Source: Syntrophomonas palmitatica JCM 14374
GTDB lineage: Bacteria; Bacillota; Syntrophomonadia; Syntrophomonadales; Syntrophomonadaceae
DNA: 64,000 bases
Assembly: GCF_001311885.1 (NCBI RefSeq)
Contig: NZ_BBCE01000001.1
Location: 124,001 to 188,000, forward strand
Reading direction: 5' to 3'
Positions 9,943-19,802 of the stretch are shown here, piece after piece. The notes below the pieces were generated by a model. The model did no database searches, was not told the origin of the DNA, and saw only the letters and a list, made by a program, of their open reading frames with translations. The number at the start of each line of letters is the position of its first letter. Within the stretch, counting starts at the first letter, position 1. Both the position numbers and the translations under genes were made by a program.

Positions 9943-11358
9943 TTAAGAGATATAAGGATACGACTCTTCCTGTTGCTCTAAAACATCCTTATCAGGTTCA
10001 TTATCTGCCCCACGCCAGCATCGAATCCGTTTAACCAGGACTCTACGTGTTTGCCGTAATGATGATTTTAACTGTGTAACCGGATCCTCAGTTTTCCAGC
10101 TCGCCTCTTCAGTCAATGACAGTATTATTCCTGATACCCGGAACCAGTAGGTGAAAAATCTGAATATGGGCAGGAAGAATATCACCCACCAGATTTTTTT
10201 GATCCGGTTTTTATAGTCTCCAATTGACTCACGAACTGCCACAAGGAAATACAAAAAATCCAAAAATAGATAACAAACATAAAGGCCGACAAAGGCTGCA
10301 AAAACTAGTTTGAGAGGATACCCCAGAAAATAAAGAAACGGTACCAGAAAAGTCCAGGTTAGGCGAGAAAACGCCAACGTATGATCTGCCACCAGTATGC
10401 GCCCGGCGTAGCTTTGGAGTCCTTTGTAAAATCTACCCGAGACATCTGAATACAGCGATGTAACCTCAATTTGCCCTCTCTGCCAGCGTACTCGCTGTGA
10501 ATAAAGCTTGCTCATGGATGTAATGGGTTCAACATAGGCAATAGAAGAAGATATGCAGGCCATGCGTGACTTGTTAATTTTGGTTCTATTCCGAATATGA
10601 AAGGTCAAATCCGTATCTTCTGATACGGTTCGTTCGGAATACATAAAAGAATTAAGAATAACATCACGTCTGAAAGCAGAAAACGCACCGGCCAGTGTAA
10701 AAAGATTATTCGTCAGGCTCTGATATCTGCGGCCAACATTGAATGCCACCAGGTATTCAATTTCCTCACAATAATGAACTACATCAATAAATGAAGTCTT
10801 ATCTCCTAATTCTTTATCAATATGTATTGCCCCCGTAGCCGCTGCCAAACTGGGATCATGTTCAAAAGCCTCAGCCATGCGAAGAATGGCAAGTTCATCC
10901 AGCCAGGCATCCGAATCCACATTAATGACGTAATCTCCTTTGATAGCGTAAATACCTGCATTTAATGCAATTGACTTTCCCGATCTATCCATATTAATCC
11001 AGCTGGAGCTAACCAGCGGGTACTCATCCTGAAACCGGCTGTATATTTCGAAACTATTGTCAGAACTGCCGTTGTTCACACAAATAATCTGAATCTTATC
11101 AAGCGGGTATTTTTGATTGATTACCGACAGCAGGCATTGAAAAAGCGTTTCAGCAGAATTATGTACCGGTATTACCACAGATACATAAGGAAGATAAGCA
11201 AGATCAGGTATATTCTCCCTCTCTTTTTTTTCAGGAAAGACCATAACCATTATTAGGTATGCAATAGCTATGGTCACATCAATAGCAAGTGGCGCCAGCA
11301 TCCAGATACCCCAGAAAAGTAAAAAGGCCAGGCTTCTTTCCCAGAAAACATCAAGCAT
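9943..11358 (-). CDS. Exosortase G-associated processive glycosyltransferase (GT2)
   Basis: 471 aa. Two N-terminal membrane helices (about 10-42), a GT-A catalytic domain with VSVVIPVHN (59-67), the DSD metal site at 148-150, SEDTD at 246-250 and QRVRW at 288-292, then several C-terminal helices. The D, DxD, ED and QxxRW set marks a processive membrane synthase of the cellulose/hyaluronan synthase type. It overlaps the 3' end of xrtG by 8 bases. A glycosyltransferase of exactly this kind is the regular neighbour of XrtG in Gram-positive bacteria, so it probably makes the polymer linked to that system. The sugar cannot be told from sequence. Confidence 0.85.
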   Translation of the reverse strand: MLDVFWERSLAFLLFWGIWMLAPLAIDVTIAIAYLIMVMVFPEKKERENIPDLAYLPYVSVVIPVHNSAETLFQCLLSVINQKYPLDKIQIICVNNGSSDNSFEIYSRFQDEYPLVSSSWINMDRSGKSIALNAGIYAIKGDYVINVDSDAWLDELAILRMAEAFEHDPSLAAATGAIHIDKELGDKTSFIDVVHYCEEIEYLVAFNVGRRYQSLTNNLFTLAGAFSAFRRDVILNSFMYSERTVSEDTDLTFHIRNRTKINKSRMACISSSIAYVEPITSMSKLYSQRVRWQRGQIEVTSLYSDVSGRFYKGLQSYAGRILVADHTLAFSRLTWTFLVPFLYFLGYPLKLVFAAFVGLYVCYLFLDFLYFLVAVRESIGDYKNRIKKIWWVIFFLPIFRFFTYWFRVSGIILSLTEEASWKTEDPVTQLKSSLRQTRRVLVKRIRCWRGADNEPDKDVLEQQEESYPYIS

Positions 11359-11941
11359 CCGCCGTCCTCCTTACTTTTTCGAGAGACGGACGAGTAAAGA
11401 TATACCAGTAAACGATTATAACCAAGAAAAAGAAAACTAACCGTCCGATTAGAGTATGTGCTACGTACATGGCATCCCTGCCCCCGGTATTTATTATTAT
11501 TACTATTGTTAGTAGTCGGATGAGGTTAATAACAAATAAAGCCAGCAAGCCCGACCCCGTATAAAACAACTTTCTCGGCCAGTTCATAGCCGGGAAAAAC
11601 CACAATAAGCCCAACAGAACACAAGATTCCAAAAGACCTGAACATTCTATATCAATATCGATACAGGTCCAGCTGTTCTCAAGGGCCAGCAAAACCAGGA
11701 CAGTCCCGGGCGCTTTATCAAATACATAAGTCTGAATGTTTATCCAACCTAAAACATAATGTAGTATTACACCGGTCCATTGTTCCACAGCGTACTCTAC
11801 AACAGAACTTCTTAACAGCAAAATCGCCAGTATAGTCAAACCCACTGCTGTCCATATGTAATACAAAATCCATATGCGGTGGCTATACAAGTAATATCCA
11901 ATAAGTGCCCATGCAGTTATCGACAGCAGCCAGATTATCAT
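11351..11941 (-). CDS. xrtG: Exosortase family protein XrtG
   Basis: 196 aa, with about six to seven membrane helices. The exosortase/archaeosortase triad is present: Cys100 in ECSGLLE, Arg142 in NLIRLLTI and His162 in AHTLIGRL. Exosortases cleave a C-terminal tripartite sorting signal at the outer membrane face and may transfer the protein to a glycan or lipid; XrtG is the Gram-positive version. The gene overlaps by 4 bases with its putative substrate upstream and by 8 with the glycosyltransferase downstream, so the three are one translational unit. Recognition rests on the triad, size and neighbours together. Confidence 0.9.
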   Translation of the reverse strand: MIIWLLSITAWALIGYYLYSHRIWILYYIWTAVGLTILAILLLRSSVVEYAVEQWTGVILHYVLGWINIQTYVFDKAPGTVLVLLALENSWTCIDIDIECSGLLESCVLLGLLWFFPAMNWPRKLFYTGSGLLALFVINLIRLLTIVIIINTGGRDAMYVAHTLIGRLVFFFLVIIVYWYIFTRPSLEKVRRTADA

Positions 11942-12612
11942 GCCGTTTTTCTTTTCCTTAATTTATATATCCCAAAAGCCAGTCCGCCAGCAAAAATAAC
12001 GGCCAAGCCCCACCAGGGCATAATTGGAATGGGTGACCACTGTATATCACCGTAATCCGGACAACGGTCATTGATCAAATGAAAACTGTTAACATACATT
12101 CTTAAAGATTGGGCAGGAAACATATGAAGGTCATCCATACTTACATAGAATTCGCATTTGCGACCGCCCAGTGGTGTTACCTCACCCCAATATCCCGAAT
12201 AAACCTTGAGCAGATTCCCGTTGCCTTTATACAAGTAAACCTTCACCAGGCCGTTAATCAGCGGATTGTAGACTATATCCAAATAGCGGTCATTCCCGTT
12301 GTGATAATTCCCGTTATCGCTCAAATCAAGGTTGACACGATAAATGCTCATGAGCGGGTCGGATAATTCTCCCCAACCGCGGCGTTCAATCATAAAATAG
12401 AGGTTATTCTCGCCATCGTTGGTAGCCCAAGCAAATTTCGTAATATCCCCACTGGGAAAAGAATCATAGGCGGGGTCATTCACATACGCCTGCCCCTCCC
12501 AATCGCTGAATTTACCATCAAGGGTAATGGAATCAGCAGCCATTACAGCCTGAGGCAACAACAGCAAGCAAAACAAGACACCTATTAATAAAACTTTGCA
12601 TCTCCAACGCAA
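11938..12612 (-). CDS. Secreted protein with Firmicu-CTERM-type sorting signal (putative XrtG substrate)
   Basis: TTG at 12612 is chosen because GGGGAGG lies 8 bases upstream; an in-frame GTG at 12636 would put that site inside the gene. A signal peptide ending near AVMA is followed by ITLDGKFSDWEG, the opening of a carbohydrate-binding-like beta-sandwich seen in other substrates of this system. The C-terminus is tripartite: a PIMPWWG motif, a hydrophobic helix and the basic tail KLRKRK. That is the form of the Firmicu-CTERM signal, and the gene touches xrtG (4-base overlap). It is the only candidate substrate in the window; more may exist elsewhere. Confidence 0.82.
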   Translation of the reverse strand: MRWRCKVLLIGVLFCLLLLPQAVMAADSITLDGKFSDWEGQAYVNDPAYDSFPSGDITKFAWATNDGENNLYFMIERRGWGELSDPLMSIYRVNLDLSDNGNYHNGNDRYLDIVYNPLINGLVKVYLYKGNGNLLKVYSGYWGEVTPLGGRKCEFYVSMDDLHMFPAQSLRMYVNSFHLINDRCPDYGDIQWSPIPIMPWWGLAVIFAGGLAFGIYKLRKRKTA

Positions 12613-12656
12613 AAAAACGCCTCCCCTCAATATCACAAAAGATTTGTCATAAATAT

Positions 12657-13019
12657 TTAATCCATAAGTTTAGAACTTTTAACCTGATCTAATTCTAATT
12701 TTATAATCGCGATTTCCTGGGCTAATCTTTTGGTTCTGACAGAAGCTCTCGAAACAGCTACTGTTAGAGTTAAATTAATAATAAGGATACAGAATATCCC
12801 CAAAAGAAATACGGCATTTACCGGCAAACCAACTCCTAAAGCATTAGCAATTACTATGACTACTATTGGCTTAAGAGCTATAATGACGAGGATTAAGCTC
12901 ATTAAACACCAAGCTAAAGTATACTTTAATTCGAGCGCTTCTCTTCTTACGAGAGCCATTATATATACAGCAAATGAAAGACTAAGAATTATTAGAAATA
13001 CCTGTAGCCTTGGTTCCAT
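12657..13019 (-). CDS. DUF2304 family membrane protein
   Basis: About 120 aa from the ATG at 13019 (MEPRLQVFLIIL). Three membrane helices and a short charged C-terminal coil (EIAIIKLELDQVKSSKLMD). DUF2304 proteins are small membrane partners commonly encoded directly after a dolichol-phosphate-mannose-synthase-like GT2, as here, where it overlaps the GT2 by 38 bases. They probably help in making or handling polyprenyl-phosphate sugars, but no biochemical role is certain. This is the 3'-most gene of the AT-rich glycan block. Confidence 0.75.
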   Translation of the reverse strand: MEPRLQVFLIILSLSFAVYIMALVRREALELKYTLAWCLMSLILVIIALKPIVVIVIANALGVGLPVNAVFLLGIFCILIINLTLTVAVSRASVRTKRLAQEIAIIKLELDQVKSSKLMD

Positions 13020-13740
13020 CGTACATGTACCTTTCTTTTCCATTTTTCTTGAGCATTTCAATTAAAATAGCCAGAGGGACCTTAATCATATAATATATAA
13101 TCTTAAATGAGTGAATTGATGATCGGCCAGCTTTTCTTTCGTGCATAACAACCGGAATTTCAACTATTTTAAAACCTTTTCTATATATAGATACAAGGGA
13201 TTCTGGTTCTGGATAATCGAAAGGATAATGATGTGCAAAATATGCAATTACAGCTTTATTACATGCTCGGAACCCTGAGGTAGGATCACTAAAACGTTGA
13301 CCCGTAAGGAAAGAAATGAGTTTTTCAAAAAATCTTATGCCAAACCTTCTAAAAATAGTTGATTGAAAGCCCTCTCCTACGATAAATCTTGATCCAATAA
13401 CCATATCAGCATCTTTTGAGATTAAAGGTTTAATTAAATTATCTATGTATTGAGGATCATGTTGTCCATCGCCATCTAATTGAACAGCTATATCATAATG
13501 ATGGTAATACGCAAATAAATAACCCGTTTGCATAGCCCCACCTATTCCTAAATTAATTGGCAGGTCAATTACATTAAACCCCATATTTTTAGCGAGAAAA
13601 GAAGTATTATCCTGAGATGCATCATTAATAACCAACACATCAAACTGGGATATATCCTTCCGGATATTGTCAAGCAACCCAATTATATTTTGTTCTTCGT
13701 TGAAGGCAGGAATTATTACAAGAATATCTATGTAAATCAC
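12982..13740 (-). CDS. GT2 family polyprenyl-phosphate glycosyltransferase (DPM1-like)
   Basis: 252 aa, GTG start. The GT-A fold opens with VIIPAFNEEQNI, has the metal-binding DGDGQHDP and the conserved GSRFIVGEG and FSDPTSGFRA motifs. Such enzymes move a sugar from a nucleotide donor to undecaprenyl phosphate on the cytoplasmic face. It has no C-terminal membrane anchor of its own; the overlapping DUF2304 gene may supply one. The EamA-like flippase subunit encoded 9 bases upstream fits with transport of the lipid-linked sugar across the membrane. Confidence 0.85.
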   Translation of the reverse strand: MIYIDILVIIPAFNEEQNIIGLLDNIRKDISQFDVLVINDASQDNTSFLAKNMGFNVIDLPINLGIGGAMQTGYLFAYYHHYDIAVQLDGDGQHDPQYIDNLIKPLISKDADMVIGSRFIVGEGFQSTIFRRFGIRFFEKLISFLTGQRFSDPTSGFRACNKAVIAYFAHHYPFDYPEPESLVSIYRKGFKIVEIPVVMHERKAGRSSIHSFKIIYYMIKVPLAILIEMLKKNGKERYMYDGTKATGISNNS

Positions 13741-13749
13741 CTCATTTAC

Positions 13750-14094
13750 TCAACGATAACTTACCAGATAAACCCCCATGCAGATTACAACTACACCTAA
13801 CCATCTATTTATTGGTATTCTTTCTCCTAAAACCATGGTAGCAAGTAAGACAAATACGAAAACCAGGCTTTGTATTGGGTACACATAACTTAGTTGTGCT
13901 CTGCTTAAAATGTAAAGCCATAAGAAAGTCGTCAATACATACACAACTAGTCCAGCCAAAACCAATGGTGAAAAAAATGCTTGAATCAGTTGGAACAAAT
14001 TATTAATTTCTCTTTCGTTCATCCCCATTTTCCATAAAATTTGTCCAGTAGCCATCATGATGGTATTAAGAAAAGTTAACCAAAAAACATTCAT
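13750..14094 (-). CDS. EamA/SMR-like small membrane transporter (ArnE/ArnF-like)
   Basis: 114 aa, four membrane helices. The sequence GQILWKMGM and the C-terminal LGERIPINRWLGVVVICMGV are typical of the drug/metabolite superfamily half-size proteins such as ArnE and ArnF, which flip undecaprenyl-phosphate-linked aminosugars. Position directly before the polyprenyl-phosphate glycosyltransferase suggests flipping of its product. It could also be a general small multidrug-type transporter; the context argues against this. Confidence 0.7.
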   Translation of the reverse strand: MNVFWLTFLNTIMMATGQILWKMGMNEREINNLFQLIQAFFSPLVLAGLVVYVLTTFLWLYILSRAQLSYVYPIQSLVFVFVLLATMVLGERIPINRWLGVVVICMGVYLVSYR

Positions 14095-14134
14095 ATTTAA
14101 AACCTTATCCTTAAAATATTAGCTAGATTATATA

Positions 14135-14960
14135 TCATGTTAAATGAGCAAAATAATAACTTTCAATCGATAAAAAAGTGAATTCATTCAGTAAGTTCTC
14201 AAGTTTTTCTTTACTACTATTTATCCCGTAATAGTGTACAAAACTATCTCGTATATTTAATTTTAAACGTGGTTGATGTACATCTATTTCCCTTGGATGT
14301 ATATAAATTATTGCGGGTTGGCCAATATTATTTAACCGCATGATTCCCAGTTTAATTAACTCATACGGCAATATTCTTAAAAAGAATCCTCCGGAAAAAC
14401 CAATATTTCTATGTAAAATTTTTAGTGTAGATGCTGGAACTTCATAAAATTCCGTTCCATAAATAGGTTTATATATAAATCTCGGAGAATCAGGCATTCC
14501 ATACAGATAGTTTTTGACTGGGAATATACTGGAATCATATAACAAACCTATTTCTGCTAATACATACCAGGCCCATTTTGATTCATTTGTAATGGACCAG
14601 GAAGGTCCGCGATACCCCTTAACCTGTTTCCCAATTATGTCTTCCAACAATTTAATAGACAATACAACATCATCAAAAAACTTTTTTTCTATTTTGTTTA
14701 TAGATCAGTTCATGACTATAACCATGAGATGCAATTTCATGTCCCATATCAGATATTGTCTTAATTAATTTGGGAAATCTTTGAGCAACATAACCAAGAA
14801 CAAAAAAAGTAGCCTGGGCTCGATAGCTATCCAATAATTCCAATAAAACCATTGTATTTTCAACTACTCTATTCGAACATGTACTATTTTCATCAATTAT
14901 CAGACTTTTATAATTAGCATGAAACCATTCTTCTAAATCTACTGTAAAAATATTAATCAT
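14135..14960 (-). CDS. Polysaccharide deacetylase family protein (one frameshift)
   Basis: ATG at 14960 follows AAAGGA; the longer start at 14987 overlaps the upstream gene. It opens MINIFTVDLEEWFH, as in the exosortase/PEP-CTERM-associated deacetylases, then ATFFVLG and HEIASHGYSH carry the Asp and the two metal-binding His of the NodB fold. The frame breaks between 14675 and 14688, in adjacent homopolymers (A6 and T7 on the plus strand); removing one base joins NRKK to FDDVVLSIKLLEDIIG. The restored protein is 274 aa and ends IIYIHPREID...FAHLT. It likely trims acetyl groups from the glycan made by this locus. Confidence 0.82.
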
Positions 14961-14976
14961 TTTTTCCTTTCTCATG

Positions 14977-16032
14977 CTAAATAACATCGTAGTCTCCCAT
15001 GGTTAAAAACCAATTGCTAAGTTCAGACAATTTAGATTCAGCATTATCTTTATGTGAACGGTATATTACTACAAATGGTTGAGGTTCTAAAAACTTAGGA
15101 CATGTAATAAAACCGTTATGTTTTAGCAATTCATATTCCTCAGTATGTTCTAACATCAAAGCTCCGCATAAATCCATTTTGCTTTCATGGAAATATTTCA
15201 GGGTATGTCTAATTAAGTAACCAGCAGCTTTTTTATCTGAATCGCAAATAAAATCTACTATCATGCCACATTTATATTGATTAATTTCAACACATCTTGC
15301 AACTAACACACTACACAATCCATTGCAATCCGATATTCCAAATATTTTATATTCACGTAATGGAATATCAAGGTATCTCCATTTCATATAAACTGCATTT
15401 CGCACTTGCATTATTTCATATTTCATGCAAATTTTATCCCAAAATTCATTTATTGCGTCTATATTAGTTTCATCCAATTCAATAATTGCGTATTTTTGTG
15501 ATGTAAATATTTTCGTTTTATTAAAATAATCAAAAGGTTTTAAAAGAAAATCAAGGGGAAAACCTGTCGCCTTTTTGATTAATGTACGAATATTTATTGG
15601 TTTAATAAGTAAGGGTATGCATCCCAAATCTTTAAAATTCAACCTATTAACAAATCCCCAATAAGAATTTTGGTTTGGAAAACCTATGGTAAAATCTATT
15701 CCTAATCCTTCACAATCTAGAAAAACATCGTTAGCTAAACTAACAAATATTCCCATATTTCGATAATTGGTATGAGTAATTGTATTAATTGATAACGAAC
15801 CAGTAATATGGTTTTTCCCAATCTTTAGTCTTATTGGTATTACCGCATATTGTCCTACAAAATCATTATTGCTATCTTCAGCAATTCTAACCAAAGCTTG
15901 CCCGATGGGATTATATTCATATTGCCATTTAATATATCTCTCATTTGATATTTCTATATCTCCATAATTACTTCTAATTAACATCAGTAATTTATAAATA
16001 AATTCTGAACTATATTTTTTGCTTTTCCACAT
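14977..16032 (-). CDS. GNAT-like acetyltransferase
   Basis: 351 aa. The arrangement ISNERYIKWQYEYNP, VGQYAVIPIRLKIG and later TNYRNMGIFVSLAND resembles the GNAT proteins encoded within exopolysaccharide clusters, where they are presumed to acetylate sugars or lipid intermediates. The YRNMGIF stretch takes the place of the acetyl-CoA loop (R/Q-x-x-G-x-G/A), here slightly degenerate. It lies between the deacetylase and the large PTPS-related gene on the same strand, with small gaps, and is strongly AT-rich like its neighbours. Substrate unknown. Confidence 0.65.
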   Translation of the reverse strand: MWKSKKYSSEFIYKLLMLIRSNYGDIEISNERYIKWQYEYNPIGQALVRIAEDSNNDFVGQYAVIPIRLKIGKNHITGSLSINTITHTNYRNMGIFVSLANDVFLDCEGLGIDFTIGFPNQNSYWGFVNRLNFKDLGCIPLLIKPINIRTLIKKATGFPLDFLLKPFDYFNKTKIFTSQKYAIIELDETNIDAINEFWDKICMKYEIMQVRNAVYMKWRYLDIPLREYKIFGISDCNGLCSVLVARCVEINQYKCGMIVDFICDSDKKAAGYLIRHTLKYFHESKMDLCGALMLEHTEEYELLKHNGFITCPKFLEPQPFVVIYRSHKDNAESKLSELSNWFLTMGDYDVI

Positions 16033-16041
16033 TTTAGTCCC

Positions 16042-19000
16042 CTAGATATTTGTAGTACTTATTTGCATTTCATTCCTATCAGCTTTAATTCTTCTATAAA
16101 AAGTTAAAATTAGTCCTCCAATAATTATAAGAATACAAATCACTGTTATCCAGCGTCCGGCAATAAAAACAGGCGCTTTTTCCAAATAAAATTCTATTTT
16201 ATGGGTTCCTGAAGGTATTACTATTGTAGGTAAATTCTCAGTAATGCTCATAGATTTTGGTTTATCATCTAGTTTAACTTTCATTCCTTCTAATGCTGCA
16301 ATAGGAACAATAACGGGGGTTGTTTCATTGGTATAGTAACTCATATTATAGCCATTTGAATTATACGAGTAATTTTTTAATAAATATACCTGAGGTTTTT
16401 TATAATATATTTGTGGATGTAAAACTCTATTTAATATTTTCATTGCATTAGGATCATGAGTAATAAATGAATGATAAGCCAAATTTGCGCCAAGAAAATA
16501 AATTCGTTGAGAAGAATTAATCTTTTTATATCCTAAAAGAACCGCTTCGTTCCCATAATGTGAGAATTGATATATGGAACCATCAAGTCCCTGTGGCGCA
16601 ATACATCTCCAATCATTGCCATCAAAAGGTTCAAGAATTATTTTTTCATTTTCTGAGTATATTTCCAAATTATCTTTTGCAGATATTGGTTCGCCATATA
16701 TCCCCAAAAACTTAGGTTGTCTTGCTAATACATCAGGTTCAAAACCAGTTAAATCGACTAATACTTTTCCTCCGGATTGAGCATATTGTACTATGAGTTT
16801 TTCCGCTTGTGCTTGTGCATTCCACGAAGAACCTGCTAAAATAAGCATCTTATATTTTGAAAGTTGTTCCAGACTATAATCATCAATTTTAGTAGTCTGG
16901 CTTATTTCTATTTCAGGAAATTGAATAGCATATATGCTGGCATGTTTTCCAATCGCCAAACATTCATATTTTTTTGTACCAGGTAAGGTTTGATTTCTTT
17001 ATGCCAATGACTAACAGGTCCAAAATCATTTATTTTTTGATATCCTGAATCAAGCGCTAACTTATTAAATACTTTAATATTTTTAACAGTCTCATTTTTT
17101 ACTAAAATATCACTAGTACCAAGGTAAATTAAACGATCAAAAATATAATCATACCAGTTAAACTCTTGAGCCATATTGATTAACATAATATTTTGAGCCG
17201 TTTGAGCTCCTTGCCAACCCCAACCGTAAACTTGTTCACGGTTGGCCTTAATCGACAAGTAATATGAAGGAGCCGATCCCAAACCACATAAATCTAAAGT
17301 TGCAACCCTCCATCCAGGATGCTGATTCAAACTTTCTACTGTTTGCAGAATATAAAATGGTTCTTTTGTAGTAATTGCTAAGTCTTTTAAAGAAAAAAAA
17401 CTATCAGAAATAAATATAATGAAAAAAATTGCTCCTAATATACTTATGGAAATCCTAAACTTATAGAAATTTATATAATTAACTCCTTTTTTATAAGCAA
17501 ATATAGAAATGATTATGGCTAGCGACCATATGGTTGAAAACCTTATAGGCCAAAGTATATTACCCAGAGGCATCAATTCTTGAATGGTTTTAAACCAAGG
17601 AAAATTTAACATTAAAACAAATACACCAAAAATAACCAGACATTTAGCCCAAGAAGGTCGATGTTTCCAGGTAAGAATAAAGAAAATAACAGCGATAATT
17701 AAACTAAGCCCCAAATATTCACTTCTAACGTTCAACGGATTAAATACTTTTAACGGTGATAAATATTCAATGTTTGCTGCATTTGCTTCTCCACCCATTC
17801 CTATGAGTCCTCCCTTTAGAGATGGTAGCAACCACCAGGAAGAAGCGAGAATACCAGCAACCAATGCGGTTCCCCCTCTAATAATCCCTTTAAATGAAAT
17901 ACCTCCTACCATCCACCATATTATTGCGATCATCATAAGGGAAACACAATATATTGCTGCCATCATAGCATGGCAGTGAACCATGACAATGATCAATAAT
18001 ATGGTACCAAATAAAGGTTTTATGTATTTTTCTTTTTCTATAGTTTGGAAAAAAATCCCCATTAATAATGGAAGCAATGCTATAGTGAGCATTCGAGTAT
18101 AATTGCTGTCAGAAAAACTTATTCGAAGGTTATCTAACCAAAAAACCCATATTATACCCGACATTACAGAGGGCCAAAAACCAATCTTTCTTATGAAGAT
18201 TAACCATGATATTCCACCTAACACAGCACAAATTAAAATGAACAAATTGATTGTTACAAAGATATTATTAATAAATATATTCATTAGTGCCATCAGAGCC
18301 CACGGCAAAGGTGCCCAATATCGATAAGGTTGAACACCATTTTGCCAAAATGGCATAAATTGAGGGTAATAGTTGCCATTTAACAACTGTTTATAATAAA
18401 ATTCTGCTTTTAAAGCATGCGCCCATGAATCTGATCCCCAAGGATATATACTATCGAGTGGAGCCGATAGTATTGGCCAGTAAGCCCAAATCCCGACCCC
18501 CAAAATAATAATAATTGCCAAAATTATCTGCCAACAAACAAAAGTATGCTGAATCTTATTTTCATTTATAGTTTCTAAATTCAATGGTTGCGTTGATTCT
18601 GGTTCTAATACTTTTATTGTATTTTCTTTTTGTTCATAACGAATCTTTTCTTGTCGTTGCTCAAAAAAACTATTATCCTGAGTTAATACTTTATTGTCAG
18701 GATTAACGGTTTTTATCTGATTTTCATGTTTGTCTCTACTATTAAATTCTCGTATACTCTCCCTCACCGCCGCCGCCGGTATCGGCGCAGCTTCCAGGGT
18801 GGTAAAAAACTGTTCCATTACCTGGGTAATCTCAATTCCCTTGGTGGGGTTTTCCCAAACGGTCAGCCTTACGAGATGCACACCCAGACTGCTGAGTTCT
18901 TCAAAGAGGCGATTGAATATGTAAGCGGCAATGTTTTCGGTTAGGGGTTCGATGATATCGAAGGGCGGGATTTCATTCAGCACCATCTTTTGATAGGGAG

Positions 19001-19652
19001 CCAATAAGCGATTAAGTGTTTTATCCAGGTCTTCGAATTTAACGAATGATTCGTCATGAACCGGCACTTCAGCCTCGGCTTGAAACTGCCATGAGTGTCC
19101 GTGCACCTTTCCCTGTTTGTTGGCAAAGACCATGTAATGCTTAGCATTTAAAAAGGCTACCACCTTCATAGATACGGGAAAAGCAAGTTCATTTTTTGAT
19201 ATCAGGCTGTCATTTTCCTGTTTGTGTCCACGCCCCAGATTTTTAAAGCCGGAAATTGTGTGAAGGGTATTAATAGGGGGAGCCAAAATGGCTGCAGCCG
19301 GTTGTTCTGATATTGAGTCAAGTATACACTGATTCATTAATGATGGGAGGATAGCTGGATTGTTAGTATGTAAGTTTAAATTTACGTTACTGTCAACAGC
19401 ATCAGGACTATCTGACGCTCCAGAATGTACCAGCAGGCATTGCTCAAGCTCATTTTCCAAGACTGCTTTTTCCCGGTCCAAAGCCGCAATCTGACGGGCC
19501 CTGGTATCCACAATAACCAGGGTCTGTTCCATTATCCCGGCAGCATATTGACGCGCAGCGTTTTCTACCTCTTCAGCAATGCTTTTACTTTCGTCTATTG
19601 AACTTGCCAGGGTTTGATTACGGGATTCTACACTGACGAGTTCTTTTTGCAT
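16042..19652 (-). CDS. PTPS-related / GT-C-like membrane protein of the exosortase G system (one frameshift)
   Basis: An N-terminal coiled coil (about 1-75) precedes a 6-pyruvoyl-tetrahydropterin synthase-like domain with His172, His184 and His186 as zinc ligands (AKHYMVFANKQGKVHGH) and WENPTKG near 266-272. From about residue 376 there are roughly ten or more membrane helices, with GSDSWAHALKAEFYYKQ and QPYRYWAPLPW as in the PTPS-related membrane family, probably a GT-C-type transferase. The frame breaks in the homopolymer 16969-16975; adding one A joins YLVQKKYECLAIGKH, giving about 1,203 aa with a C-terminal extracytoplasmic region and a last helix. First ATG is 19652, but the coiled coil continues upstream in frame. 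PTPS-related proteins are recurrent partners of XrtG. Confidence 0.78.
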
Positions 19653-19802
19653 GCTTTCGATAGCCTGCCTGGTTTCCTCCAGGCTCTGTAAAGTTTCTGT
19701 CAGGTCTTCTTGCAGCTGCTTTAGTAGAACGGGATTGTTATTATTGTCACATACCTGGCTTTGACCATTATTATTTATAAATATCGACCCCTCAGGGAAG
19801 AT

